DNA of 64,000 bases. Source: JAPWJZ01 sp965279315. GTDB lineage: Bacteria; Pseudomonadota; Alphaproteobacteria; Micavibrionales; UBA2020. The stretch covers positions 3,236,256 through 3,300,255 of the forward strand of contig OZ257145.1 of NCBI GenBank assembly GCA_965279315.1, in the 5' to 3' direction. The position numbers and the translations under genes are program-made. Below are positions 8,224 through 16,769 of this stretch, in pieces (positions within the stretch are counted from its first letter, which is position 1; every line of letters starts with the position of its first letter). The notes under the pieces are model-generated. The model saw nothing but the letters and a program-made list of their open reading frames with translations, ran no database searches and was not told the origin of the DNA.

Positions 8224-9380
8224 CGGCGCGGCGGCGGATTGAACGCGGCAGGCGTGGGGTTGTCCGACAAAGTCGGGCGCGCCTCGAACGGCGGGGCGAG
8301 CGGCGGGTTTTTCATCGTTGCGCGGCTGTGGTGCAATCCGCGCTCTGCTTCCGATACCGTTTCATCCATCGTTTCGACGGCCTTGACCGGATATTTGCCG
8401 ATCGATGTTTCACCGGAAAGCATGACACCGGATGCGCCTTGCAGCACGGCCAGGTTCACGTCGCTTACTTCCGCGCGCGTCGGGCGCGGGTTTTCGCGCA
8501 TGGAATCGAACATCTGGGTTGCGACAACGACGGGCTTGCCCTGCCGGATCGCTTCCTCGATGAGCGCGGCCTGCGCACCCGGCACCTGCGTCAGCGGAAT
8601 TTCAACGCCAAGGTCGCCGCGCGCGACCATGATCGCATCTACTACGGCAATAATCTCTTTCATGTTCGTCACGGCAGCAGGCTTTTCCATCTTGGCGATC
8701 AGTTTTGCACGGCCATTGATGAGTTTCTTGGCTTCAATGATATCATCCGCCGTCTGGACGAAACTTTGCGCGATCCAGTCGACGCCGTGCGACAGCGCGA
8801 ATTCAAGGTCGGATTTGTCCTTCGCCGTCAGCGCCTCGACAGGGCGCGCGAGGTCGGGCACGTTGACGCCCTTCTTGCCGGAAAGCTCCAGCCCGTAAAC
8901 GACTTCGGCAATCACGAAACCATCGCCCTTGGCCGCAATCGTCATGCCGACATTGCCGTCATCCATCAGGAATTTCGCGCCGGGTTCCAATGCCGCCAGA
9001 ATGTCGGGATGCGGAAAGGCCACGCGCGTTTCATCGCCGGGGGTGGGGTCGAGGTCAAAGCGTATTTTCTGGCCGGGTGTCAGCGCAACCTTCATGTTGT
9101 CCTTGAAAGAGCCGATGCGGAGCTTCGGCCCCTGCATGTCGGCAAGGATGCCGATAGGCGCGCCGATGTCTTTTTCCAGCTGGCGGATGAGCGCGATGCT
9201 TTTCGCGTGCTCTTCCTGCGTGCCGTGGCTAAAATTCAGCCGGAACGTATCCGCCCCGGCTTCATATATCGCTTTCAATGTTTCGTATGTGCTGGTGGCA
9301 GGTCCCAATGTGGCAATAATCTGGGTTGCATTGTTGCGGACTTGCACTTTGGATTTTGCCTTCTCGAATTCTGCTTTCAT
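8211..9380 (-). CDS. pyk: pyruvate kinase lacking the C-terminal domain
   Basis: Converts phosphoenolpyruvate and ADP to pyruvate and ATP. The catalytic barrel and lid are intact: IIATLGPATSTYETLKAI, ADTFRLNFSHGT, ILADMQGPKLRIG, KLIAKMEKPAAVTNM (active-site Lys region), IMVARGDLGVEIPLTQVP, QMFDSMRENPRPTRAEVSDV and GASGVMLSGETSIGKYP. The protein then ends in a Pro-rich tail at 389 residues, whereas ordinary pyruvate kinases are 470-480 with a C-terminal allosteric domain. No remnant of that domain lies downstream: the next DNA codes the DUF1287 protein on the other strand. The start at 9380 follows AAGGTG; the frame is open to 9440. Confidence 0.92.
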   Translation of the reverse strand: MKAEFEKAKSKVQVRNNATQIIATLGPATSTYETLKAIYEAGADTFRLNFSHGTQEEHAKSIALIRQLEKDIGAPIGILADMQGPKLRIGSFKDNMKVALTPGQKIRFDLDPTPGDETRVAFPHPDILAALEPGAKFLMDDGNVGMTIAAKGDGFVIAEVVYGLELSGKKGVNVPDLARPVEALTAKDKSDLEFALSHGVDWIAQSFVQTADDIIEAKKLINGRAKLIAKMEKPAAVTNMKEIIAVVDAIMVARGDLGVEIPLTQVPGAQAALIEEAIRQGKPVVVATQMFDSMRENPRPTRAEVSDVNLAVLQGASGVMLSGETSIGKYPVKAVETMDETVSEAERGLHHSRATMKNPPLAPPFEARPTLSDNPTPAAFNPPPRRYGT

Positions 9381-9468
9381 CGACACCTTGTTGAATGACT
9401 TGTGTACCCCAAATCTATCGTGAATCGCGGCAAGGGTCAAACGGGCGGGGTCAAGGCGATGGATTCGT

Positions 9469-10002
9469 TCAGATAAAGTCTAGCGCGCAAAGATGCGCAT
9501 AGAACGCTTCCTGTATGCGCGCATCTTCTTTCGGATAAAGGCGCTGCAATTCCGCATAGACCCAGAGCAGCGTGCGATGCACCGTCTGCACCGTGTCCGA
9601 CTGCGCATCGAACCGCAATCCGCGCCGCAGCCCGTCGATATAATCACGCTCCAGCGCGATTGCGTTGCGCAGCTGCTGGTGCACGGTGCGCAATTTGTCG
9701 GGCGGCGGCAAGGCATCGAATTTCGACAGGATGATGCTGTAATTATCGGCAGCTTTATCGCGCTGGCGCAAGGCTTCCTGCGTGCCCACGCGTTCGATCA
9801 CAGCAAGGTCGGTGATCGCGAACATGTCGGAAAGATAGCGTTTTTCCGCCTCGATCATGTCGGCCGAGGCAAGATCGAAGCTTTTCTGCTTCACATTCGT
9901 CAGGCGGTAAGCCTCCGCCAGATCCATGTCCTGCCGCAATTCATCTCCGGCATAGGCGACGGCGGACAGCAGGCAGAACAGGGCGATCATCAGGGCTTTC
10001 AT
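9469..10002 (-). CDS. secreted protein of unknown function
   Basis: A 177-residue protein with a signal peptide (MKALMIALFCLLSAVAYA, cleavage after AYA) and a mature alpha-helical, charged domain (KSFDLASADMIEAEKRYLSDM; QQLRNAIALERDYIDGLRRGL; RLYPKEDARIQEAFY). GGAGG lies six to ten bases before the ATG at 10002; the frame is open to 10029. No family is recognised. It lies upstream of pyk on the same strand, 88 bases away, and is divergent from the small gene at 10096. Confidence 0.75.
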   Translation of the reverse strand: MKALMIALFCLLSAVAYAGDELRQDMDLAEAYRLTNVKQKSFDLASADMIEAEKRYLSDMFAITDLAVIERVGTQEALRQRDKAADNYSIILSKFDALPPPDKLRTVHQQLRNAIALERDYIDGLRRGLRFDAQSDTVQTVHRTLLWVYAELQRLYPKEDARIQEAFYAHLCALDFI

Positions 10003-10038
10003 GGATACCTCCGCCCTTATCCTATCCAAACAATCCGG

Positions 10039-10066
10039 TTGACGGAAGCGGCAGCCCCGCTAGACT
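10039..10066 (+). promoter_or_regulatory. sigma-70-type promoter for the gene at 10096
   Basis: TTGACG (10039-10044), a 16-bp spacer, then TAGACT (10061-10066). The surrounding CCGCTAGACTGC is also found in the promoter at 18452-18479. The start codon is 30 bases downstream of the -10. Confidence 0.6.
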
Positions 10067-10095
10067 GCGACCATTCAAGCAAAAGGAGATTTTAC

Positions 10096-10320
10096 ATGGC
10101 CGAGGTCACAATCAACCTGCATAACAAGGACGTGAAAGTTTCCGTGCCCGATGGCGGCGATTTGAAAGAGAATTTCAACGAAGCCTCCGCCTTCGTGCGC
10201 AGCCTTGCCATGAACATGAAAATCCGCGATGTGGACGCCGGCATCACCCCGCCCCGCGCGACCCATGAAGTCGTGAAGGAAAACGGCGAGTGGCGCCTGA
10301 AACGCTTTCGCTTTTCCTGA
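10096..10320 (+). CDS. small protein of unknown function
   Basis: A 74-residue soluble protein: a beta-rich N-terminus (AEVTINLHNKDVKVSVPDG), a central helix and a basic C-terminus WRLKRFRFS. A strong ribosome site AAAGGAG precedes the ATG at 10096 by six bases, and a good promoter lies just upstream. The frame is open further upstream, but that part is antisense to the secreted protein. No family is recognised and it has no membrane segment. Confidence 0.72.
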   Translation: MAEVTINLHNKDVKVSVPDGGDLKENFNEASAFVRSLAMNMKIRDVDAGITPPRATHEVVKENGEWRLKRFRFS

Positions 10321-10374
10321 TTTTTCCCAATCTTTACAATGCCTCAACCGTCTGTATTTGAACAGTTGGCCTGT

Positions 10375-10403
10375 TTGACATATTATTGGCTGCGTGATAC
10401 AAC
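10375..10403 (+). promoter_or_regulatory. promoter for the first tandem paralogue
   Basis: TTGACA (10375-10380), a 17-bp spacer, then TACAAC (10398-10403). The bases TTGACATATTAT at its 5' end resemble the left arm of the palindrome in front of the second paralogue (11323-11340), hinting at a shared regulator. Confidence 0.5.
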
Positions 10404-10458
10404 AACGCCATAATAATAAAAAACGCCCCATTCAAACGGATATAGAGGATCAACAGAA

Positions 10459-11262
10459 ATGACGTCACTCCACCCCGATACCTTCAACGAAAAAGCGGCC
10501 AAGCCCGCACAGCTGGATGCGCCTGCATACCAGGCCATACTTGAAAAACTCCTCAGCGACGGCACAGGCTGGGGCAAGAACAAGCAGGTCGGCGCGTATT
10601 TCCTCGAAAAGCTCGAATTCGAAACCATGACCAGCTCCGGCAAGGTCGAGACGCGCAACAGCGTCGATTTCGAGAAAAAAATGTATGTGGTGATGGATAC
10701 CGACCAGTATCCGTCCGAATACCTGCGCAACCTTGTCATTCAGGACATCACGAAAAAATGGGGCGGCAAGCTCATCAAGGAACGCGACCTGAGCGAGCCT
10801 GAATTCAGCGGCTCCGGCCTCTGGCTGCTCAAGAAAGGCAATTTCGAGGGCGATTACCAGCCGACAGCCGACAAGAAAAACACCTTCGAGCCGAACCCCG
10901 CCGCATACCGCGTCACGCTGACGGTCGATAAAGCCGTCAACCTGCCCGTACAGTGGACAGGCGGCTTCGTTGTCGAAGCAGGCGGCGATCTTGCCATCCG
11001 CCAGAAAGACGTCCCTGCCCTGGCAGCGGCGCTGCAATCGATCCGCAAAGGCGAAACAACCGCCGAAGAAGCGCTCTTCACGACCGATGCAAAATCGGGC
11101 GAGAAGATTGCCAAGTTCGACATCTACGGCATGGAGCCGAAATTCCGCGAAGCCAACTACGCACCCGTGCCGCTTTATGCGGAAACGGAAGCGGCGATGG
11201 GCGCCTTCAAAAAAGCCCCCGCCGCGAAGCCTGCTGCCAAATCAGGCCCGGCGAACGCGTAA
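10459..11262 (+). CDS. tandem-paralogue protein A, unknown function
   Basis: A 267-residue cytoplasmic-looking protein without signal peptide or membrane helix. It is clearly homologous along its length to the next gene: shared segments include ALEKLLxDGxGxGK, VVMDxxQxPxEY, LVxQDI, FxGxGLWxxKK, EGDY, an EAGGxLAxRxKDxPALAxALQS block, and AKFDxYGMxPxFxExNY. The C-terminus is Ala/Pro/Lys-rich. AGGATCAACAG lies before the ATG. No known domain is recognised. It has its own promoter and an excellent terminator, so it is a separate unit from its paralogue. Confidence 0.8.
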   Translation: MTSLHPDTFNEKAAKPAQLDAPAYQAILEKLLSDGTGWGKNKQVGAYFLEKLEFETMTSSGKVETRNSVDFEKKMYVVMDTDQYPSEYLRNLVIQDITKKWGGKLIKERDLSEPEFSGSGLWLLKKGNFEGDYQPTADKKNTFEPNPAAYRVTLTVDKAVNLPVQWTGGFVVEAGGDLAIRQKDVPALAAALQSIRKGETTAEEALFTTDAKSGEKIAKFDIYGMEPKFREANYAPVPLYAETEAAMGAFKKAPAAKPAAKSGPANA

Positions 11263-11279
11263 TACGCTGATAAGCATTT

Positions 11280-11313
11280 GAAAATGCGGGAGATTAACGT
11301 CTCCCGCATTTTC
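11280..11313 (+). terminator. intrinsic terminator after paralogue A
   Basis: A 14-bp perfect stem: GAAAATGCGGGAGA (11280-11293), loop TTAACG, TCTCCCGCATTTTC (11300-11313), followed by TATTCTT. It lies 17 bases past the stop codon at 11260-11262. Confidence 0.85.
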
Positions 11314-11322
11314 TATTCTTAA

Positions 11323-11351
11323 TTGACATAATTATGTCAATCGGTTAGAAT
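11323..11351 (+). promoter_or_regulatory. promoter with palindromic operator over the -35
   Basis: TTGACA (11323-11328), a 17-bp spacer, then TAGAAT (11346-11351), a near-consensus promoter. The -35 is the first third of a perfect 18-bp palindrome, TTGACATAATTATGTCAA (11323-11340). A dimeric regulator bound there would occlude the -35, so repression is the natural inference. The start codon of paralogue B is 26 bases downstream. Confidence 0.65.
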
Positions 11352-11377
11352 GTTTCAACTTATTTAATGTGGGGACG

Positions 11378-12139
11378 ATGGCAGGGAACGCCGCCAAAGC
11401 ATTTCAGGATAAAGCAGCGCCGCCGCCCGTGATGGCAGCGGGTGAATACATGGCTGCGCTTGAAAAACTGCTGGCCGACGGCAAAGGCTTTGGCAAGACC
11501 GAACCGGTTGCCGCCTACCTGCTGCGCGACCTGATGCTGATGGATGAATCCAGCAATGTGCAGGACGTGAAAATCCAGCAGCTGTATATCGTGATGGACA
11601 TCAAGCAATGGCCGAATGAATACGGCCGCTCGCTCGTCATGCAGGATATCGCCGTGCAGTACGCGAAGCGCGTCGTCGGCGAAAACCACATCAACGAAGC
11701 CGATTTCAAGGGACCCGGTTTGTGGACCGCGAAAAAATCCGCCGTCGAGGGCGATTACATGCGCCGCGAAGGCAACAATGAATACGGCCGCGCGAACAAT
11801 GTGTGGGACCCGAACCCGCAGGCCTTCCGCCTCGCCCTGCCCTTCAACAATGCAGCCACAATCCCGACGCAATGGGGCACATGGACGATCGAGGCCGGCG
11901 GCACGCTGGCCGTGCGTGAAAAAGATATCCCCGCGCTTGCCGAAGCGTTGCAATCGGTGCGCGACGGCAAGGCGACCGCCGAAACCGCGCTCTACACCAT
12001 CGGCAAGGACGGCAACCCGGTTGCGAAATTTGACGTTTACGGCATGGCGCCGGAATTTCTGGAAGAGAATTACAAGCCGGTGAGCTTAAGCGAAGCCACG
12101 CACAAAACCGTAAAAGGTTTCAAGACGCCGAAACGCTGA
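11378..12139 (+). CDS. tandem-paralogue protein B, unknown function
   Basis: A 253-residue paralogue of the preceding gene, with an additional insertion around EGDYMRREGNNEYGRANNVWDPNPQ. The best-conserved part is the C-terminal half (IEAGGTLAVREKDIPALAEALQS; AKFDVYGMAPEFLEENY). No signal peptide, helix or known domain is seen. The ATG at 11378 is preferred over an in-frame GTG at 11369; GGGG lies just upstream. It is convergent with the export operon, with only four bases between the stop codons. Function unknown. Confidence 0.8.
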   Translation: MAGNAAKAFQDKAAPPPVMAAGEYMAALEKLLADGKGFGKTEPVAAYLLRDLMLMDESSNVQDVKIQQLYIVMDIKQWPNEYGRSLVMQDIAVQYAKRVVGENHINEADFKGPGLWTAKKSAVEGDYMRREGNNEYGRANNVWDPNPQAFRLALPFNNAATIPTQWGTWTIEAGGTLAVREKDIPALAEALQSVRDGKATAETALYTIGKDGNPVAKFDVYGMAPEFLEENYKPVSLSEATHKTVKGFKTPKR

Positions 12140-12143
12140 TTTC

Positions 12144-14276
12144 CTAAAATCCGCTTTCCCGCATCACAAGCGACATGAAACGCTGCGCGATCACGCTGGC
12201 GTAACTCACCGGGTCTGCTTCCAGCACGACAGTGCCGGGCGTGGTGTAGGGCGGCGGCGCCATGTCGCCGGTCAGCGTGAATTGCGCCGCGTAAATCGGA
12301 TGGCGCGCCAGCGGGCGGATCGTGCCGGTTTCGCGCGACCGTTCCGCCGGCAATGCGCCGCCGAAAACGGACGACAGTTCGGGCCAGAAGATATCGGTCG
12401 TGTCGGTGTCCTCGATCCGCTTCAACTGCACCGGATAGCGCGTGAACGGCGACAGGTCGGAATAGAACCAGCCCTTGGCGTCTTTTTCCAGCCTGCCTGA
12501 ATCCTGTTCCGACACATAGCCCGACAGGACCAGTTTTTCGGGCCCGATGATCACCGCCAGCTGCGTGCCGGGATGCAGCCAGATGCCTTCATGCATGTAG
12601 TTATCAAGGTCGCGCAACTTGCCGTCGAAAGGCGCGGTCACGGTCAGGCGCGATTTTTGCGTCTCGTGCCCCTCCAGTTCCTTGCGCGCGTTTTCGATGT
12701 CGGCTTCGATGGTGGGGCGGTTGCGCACCAGCTCGGCGGAGGCCTGCTCGCGGTCGCGGATGCTGACGAGCGCGGCCAGTTTCAGGCTTGCCTTCGCGAT
12801 ATCGTTGTCGAGCTTCGGGGACATCAGCTGGAACAGCACGTCGCCTTTTTTCACCTGGCTGCCTTCGAAGGCCATGATGCGCTCGACCCTTGCCGCCGTC
12901 GGCGGATAGATGCGAACGTAGTTGGATGCGTGCAGCACCGCAGGCGCTTCTATCGTCGATTGCGCGGGCATGAAGCAGAGCACCAGCGCAACGCAGCCCA
13001 GCACCAGCAGCATGCGGCCCCGCACCGATGACAGGATCAGCTTGCCGTTGCGCAGCCACACATAAACTTCGCGCCACATCGGCAGCAGCAGGAAGAACAG
13101 TATCTCGACTAGGAAAAGGATAAGGCCCAGCGGCTTGAAGAACAGGAAATAGACGAGGAACGCGATGCCGAGAAACAGGAAAAAGCGGTAAACCATGGTG
13201 GCGAAGCCGAAAAGGACCAGCAGGTTGCGGCGTTCCTGCGCCAGCAGTTCGGGCGGCCCTTCATCCCAGCCCCAGAGCCAGCTGCGCAATTTCCATTTCG
13301 CAAAGGCGAAGGAGCGTTCCTGCAAATTGTCGATGCCGACGATGTCGGAAAACAGGTAATAGCCGTCAAAACGCATCAGCGGGTTGAGGTTGACGAGCAG
13401 GGACGCCGCCAGCGACACGATGGCGACCATGAAACAGATGCTCTGCGGCACGCCCGGCGGCAGCATATGCCACATCAGGAGCGCAACCGACGCAATCGTC
13501 ATCTCCGCCATCACGCCCGCCATGGAAATGAAAATCCGGTCGCGGCGGTCCATCATTTTCCATGAATTCGTGGTTTCGGCGTACAGCACCGGATACATCA
13601 CCATCAGCGCGATGCCGATGGTATGCACGGGCACGCCGTATTTCGTGGCCATATAGGCATGGCCCATTTCATGTGCGACCTTGACGAAGATTGTCGCCAC
13701 CAGCAGGTAGAAAACCCCCTCGAGGTTGAAATAGCTCATGAAGGTATGGCCGACCTCGTCCCAGCGCTGCATGCTCAGCATCATGCCATAGCCCAGCAAC
13801 AGCAGGACGCAGGTGAAAAATCCGCGCGTGAACATGAAGCGGACATAGGGATAGGTGCGTTTCAGGAACCGCTGCGGCTTGAAAAGCGGGATGGCGATGT
13901 AAAGGTAGCCATGCATCGCCTTCTGCCACCAGGAATGCTCGCGCTTGGCGCGTTCCTTCTCCAGGTATTCCAGCATGGCGGCATTATCGGCATGGACGAT
14001 CTTGTGCATCAGCAGGAAGTTGACGAGGACCTGGATGTCTATTTCTTCCGGTTCCAGCGTCGTTTCCTGACGGACGAGCGCGATCAGTTCATTTGCGGTC
14101 TGGCAACGCTTGAAGCGCGACAGGCATTCGAATTCCAGCCAGCCGATCTTGTAATATTTATTGGCGGCGGGGTCATACAGCGTCCATGTGGGCGCGCCCT
14201 CTTCCGGCGGGGCGGGGTTTAATTGCAGGTCCTGTCGCAGCCGTGGCAGGTAAAGTTCTTGCGACAGCTCCATCAT
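12144..14276 (-). CDS. PqqD-like / M50 zinc metalloprotease / HlyD fusion protein
   Basis: A 710-residue three-part protein. Residues about 8-105 resemble a PqqD/RiPP-recognition winged-helix domain (YDPAANKYYKIGWLEFECL; PEEIDIQVLVNFLLMHKIV). Residues about 140-440 are membrane-embedded and carry the M50 site-2-protease motifs: HEMGH at H202-E203-H206, and NPLMRFDGYY with the third zinc ligand candidate D304. Residues about 455-640 are a HlyD/biotinyl-lipoyl-like adaptor (RIYPPTAARVERIMAFEGSQVKKGDVLFQL, a coiled coil, then VTAPFDGKLRDL). Family knowledge: such proteins are often called peptide zinc metalloproteases and occur with export systems. It is the last gene of a four-gene operon, four bases after the HlyD gene. 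Substrate unknown. Confidence 0.85.
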   Translation of the reverse strand: MMELSQELYLPRLRQDLQLNPAPPEEGAPTWTLYDPAANKYYKIGWLEFECLSRFKRCQTANELIALVRQETTLEPEEIDIQVLVNFLLMHKIVHADNAAMLEYLEKERAKREHSWWQKAMHGYLYIAIPLFKPQRFLKRTYPYVRFMFTRGFFTCVLLLLGYGMMLSMQRWDEVGHTFMSYFNLEGVFYLLVATIFVKVAHEMGHAYMATKYGVPVHTIGIALMVMYPVLYAETTNSWKMMDRRDRIFISMAGVMAEMTIASVALLMWHMLPPGVPQSICFMVAIVSLAASLLVNLNPLMRFDGYYLFSDIVGIDNLQERSFAFAKWKLRSWLWGWDEGPPELLAQERRNLLVLFGFATMVYRFFLFLGIAFLVYFLFFKPLGLILFLVEILFFLLLPMWREVYVWLRNGKLILSSVRGRMLLVLGCVALVLCFMPAQSTIEAPAVLHASNYVRIYPPTAARVERIMAFEGSQVKKGDVLFQLMSPKLDNDIAKASLKLAALVSIRDREQASAELVRNRPTIEADIENARKELEGHETQKSRLTVTAPFDGKLRDLDNYMHEGIWLHPGTQLAVIIGPEKLVLSGYVSEQDSGRLEKDAKGWFYSDLSPFTRYPVQLKRIEDTDTTDIFWPELSSVFGGALPAERSRETGTIRPLARHPIYAAQFTLTGDMAPPPYTTPGTVVLEADPVSYASVIAQRFMSLVMRESGF

Positions 14277-14280
14277 CGCA

Positions 14281-15690
14281 TCACACGCCCAGTTTGCGGC
14301 GCAGCGCGATCAGCGGGCGGCGCACCACGTTGAACAGCATGAACGACGTTTCACCATAGACCTTGGCCGTGCCGGTCCAGCCCACACGCGGCATGTTTTC
14401 CCTGTCCGTGAATTGCGCGCGGATGCGGTAGCTCATCATGCCGTCGCTGTCGGGCCCCGGCTGATAGGCGATCGTTTCGATCTGCGCCGCGCGCGAGCTT
14501 AACGGGCTGACGTTCAGGAAGAAACTGGCGGGGATTTCGGTATTGACGTCGATCATCGCATCGACAGGCACGCGGATCAGCAGTTCGGTGTCGCGCGGCT
14601 TGGTCAGCAGCATCACCTGTTCGCCGGTGCGCGCGGGGCGTCCGGTGAGCGTCTTGGCGTCGGGAAACACGACGACGCCGTCCTCATCGGCCTTGATCTC
14701 GGCGCGGGACAGCATGTCGGCCGCGAAATTCGCCTCGGATTCTTTTGCCGCGATCTGCGCGCGCAGCACGTTAAGCTCGTTGCGCTTCTTGGGATCGCCG
14801 AGAGCCTCGCGTTCTGTCTTGTCGAGCGCGACGCGCACGGTATCCAGTTCGCGCTGCGCCAGTTCCAGCTGGTTTTTCAGGACCGTGCTGTCCATCACCA
14901 GCAGCGTATCGCCTTTTTTGACCGCCTGGTTCGGCTCCACCGCCGCCTTTTCGATGATGCCGTCAAAAGGCACGGTCACCACCAGCGGCGATCGCGCGAC
15001 GACTTCGGCGGGCGCCGTCGCCGTCATGCGCGCGGGAATGAACATCGCCGCAATTATCAGGATCAGCACGATTGTCGCGCTGGATTTGGTCGGGCGCAGC
15101 AACGATTTCATCAGCGATTTGCCGCCGCCGCCCAGCTGGCTGACCGCATGGGCAAAGCCGTCGCCGAGGTCTTCGAGAAAGGCGGTGTCGGCGTCCTGGA
15201 ACGCCTCGTCGCGGTCGAGCCACAAGCCGCAGGTTGTCTTGCCGCCCGCGCCCTTCATGGTGATGAGCATGGCGTGCGATGACGCCCATTCCTGCCAGTC
15301 CGCGCGGTCGCGTTCCGGCGCATCGACGGCGGATATCTTGCGGCAGCGCGCATCGCCTTCGGCCTGCGGCTGGTCGCCGATTTTCAGCCATGTTGCGTCA
15401 TCCTGGTCGCGCAACTGATGGCCGATCACGCGGCCGAGCCACTGCGCATAAGGGCCGCCTTCGTCCAGCTGCACAAGGCCGGATGCGGCCTCCATCGTCA
15501 CGCTGGTGCCGTCCCACCGCCAGAACACGCCGTGCCTGTACGGCACAAGGTTGAAGGTCTGGTTGACCATCATGAAACCAAGTTCCGCCAGCGTCTTTTT
15601 ATGCCGCGCGTTTTTGTGGAGGGTCAGCAGCGTCAGGAGCCGCTGCATGCGCGGGTCCATCTCCGCCTGCCGCGGGGGCGCGCCGGTCAT
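14281..15690 (-). CDS. HlyD-family adaptor with cytoplasmic GAF-like N-terminal domain
   Basis: A 469-residue protein. The first ~200 residues are soluble and GAF-like (ELGFMMVNQTFNLVPYRHGVFWRWDG...; LITMKGAGGKTTCGLWLDRDEAF). One transmembrane helix follows near residues 207-225 (ATIVLILIIAAMFIPA), then a HlyD barrel/coiled-coil region (VPFDGIIEKAAVEPNQAVKKGDTLLVMDS) and a beta-barrel end. The adaptor part should be periplasmic and the GAF-like part cytoplasmic, so it could sense a ligand. The start overlaps the upstream HlyD gene by four bases (ATGA). Most HlyD proteins lack such a large cytoplasmic domain. Confidence 0.83.
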   Translation of the reverse strand: MTGAPPRQAEMDPRMQRLLTLLTLHKNARHKKTLAELGFMMVNQTFNLVPYRHGVFWRWDGTSVTMEAASGLVQLDEGGPYAQWLGRVIGHQLRDQDDATWLKIGDQPQAEGDARCRKISAVDAPERDRADWQEWASSHAMLITMKGAGGKTTCGLWLDRDEAFQDADTAFLEDLGDGFAHAVSQLGGGGKSLMKSLLRPTKSSATIVLILIIAAMFIPARMTATAPAEVVARSPLVVTVPFDGIIEKAAVEPNQAVKKGDTLLVMDSTVLKNQLELAQRELDTVRVALDKTEREALGDPKKRNELNVLRAQIAAKESEANFAADMLSRAEIKADEDGVVVFPDAKTLTGRPARTGEQVMLLTKPRDTELLIRVPVDAMIDVNTEIPASFFLNVSPLSSRAAQIETIAYQPGPDSDGMMSYRIRAQFTDRENMPRVGWTGTAKVYGETSFMLFNVVRRPLIALRRKLGV

Positions 15691-16763
15691 GGCTTGCCGT
15701 TATTTTCGGGGCTGTCGACCATCAGGCCGAGGAAACCGAAGCCCGGCTTCTTGAAAACCGTTTCGGGCGCGAAAGCCGCGCGGCCGCTCATGCCGGGCAG
15801 CAGCACTTCGGAATAGCTGTCGAGATCCGCATCGACCTGCAGCGACTGGCTGACAGGGTCAACCTCGCCGTGGATGCGCGAAATTTTCGCCATGTAGCGG
15901 CGGTCTGTTTCGGCCACATACACCTCGACCGGCGTGCCGACGTTCAGCCAGCGCAGCCAGATCGACGGGATCAGGAACTGCGCCTGCAGCGGTTCGCGCG
16001 ATGCGATTTCCATCAGCACGCGTCCCGTCTGCACGAATTCATACTGGCTGGCGGTTTTCTTGACGACGCGGCCGGCGAAGGGCGCGGTGATCTTGCACAG
16101 CGAAATGCGGTTGCGCAGCTGTTCGATCTGGGCGACGGCCTGCGCGTTGTTTTCAAGCGCGGTCACGACCTCGATCTTCGACACCACATCGAGCGCCTTT
16201 AGCTGGTTATAGGCGTCCAGCTGGGTTTTCGACAGGCGCTGGCGGGCCTGCACTTCGCGCAGGCGCGCGGCTTCGCCGCCGCAATCGAATTCGGCGATGA
16301 CGTCGCCCTTTTCAAACAGGTCGCCGTCACGCAGCGGCATCTTGGTGATGCGGGCGTCCAGCGTGCTGGAAATGACGGCAATGTTGCGCGCGACCAGCAC
16401 AGCCTGAACCTGATGGTCGCCGGATTGCGTGGTCGAGGATGACGAGGTGCCTTGAATGAAATCGGGCGGCTGCTGTTGCGGGCCCTGCTGCTGCGCCGCC
16501 TTTTCCTGGCCCATGCGGTCGGGTTCGCCGACGCCGGATGCAGGCTCGATCGAGTTCAGGTCGAGCGCGCGGGCAAGGTCGATGCCCGGGAATGCGCCGC
16601 CAAAGGCGGTCTGGTTGAACGGCGCGCGGGCGAGGCTGACGAACAGCGAGCCTGCGATGACGGTCGTGAAAACAGCGGCGGTCAGCACGCGGCGCAGGCC
16701 GGCGCCACGCGGCTTGCTGCGCGCATTATTGGTCGGGAAATATGTTTCGACCCAGTCCGTCAC
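15687..16763 (-). CDS. HlyD-family periplasmic adaptor protein
   Basis: A 358-residue membrane-fusion protein: a short cytoplasmic N-terminus, one helix near residues 25-48 (VLTAAVFTTVIAGSLFVSLA), a Gln/Pro-rich linker, then lipoyl-like halves (AVISSTLDARITKMPLRDGDLFEKGDVIAEFD and ITAPFAGRVVKKTASQYEFVQTGRVLMEI) around a helical hairpin. It would bridge inner and outer membranes with the TolC-like lipoprotein encoded six bases upstream. It is the second gene of the operon and is translationally coupled to the next gene. Confidence 0.87.
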   Translation of the reverse strand: MTDWVETYFPTNNARSKPRGAGLRRVLTAAVFTTVIAGSLFVSLARAPFNQTAFGGAFPGIDLARALDLNSIEPASGVGEPDRMGQEKAAQQQGPQQQPPDFIQGTSSSSTTQSGDHQVQAVLVARNIAVISSTLDARITKMPLRDGDLFEKGDVIAEFDCGGEAARLREVQARQRLSKTQLDAYNQLKALDVVSKIEVVTALENNAQAVAQIEQLRNRISLCKITAPFAGRVVKKTASQYEFVQTGRVLMEIASREPLQAQFLIPSIWLRWLNVGTPVEVYVAETDRRYMAKISRIHGEVDPVSQSLQVDADLDSYSEVLLPGMSGRAAFAPETVFKKPGFGFLGLMVDSPENNGKP

Positions 16764-16769
16764 TTAAGC

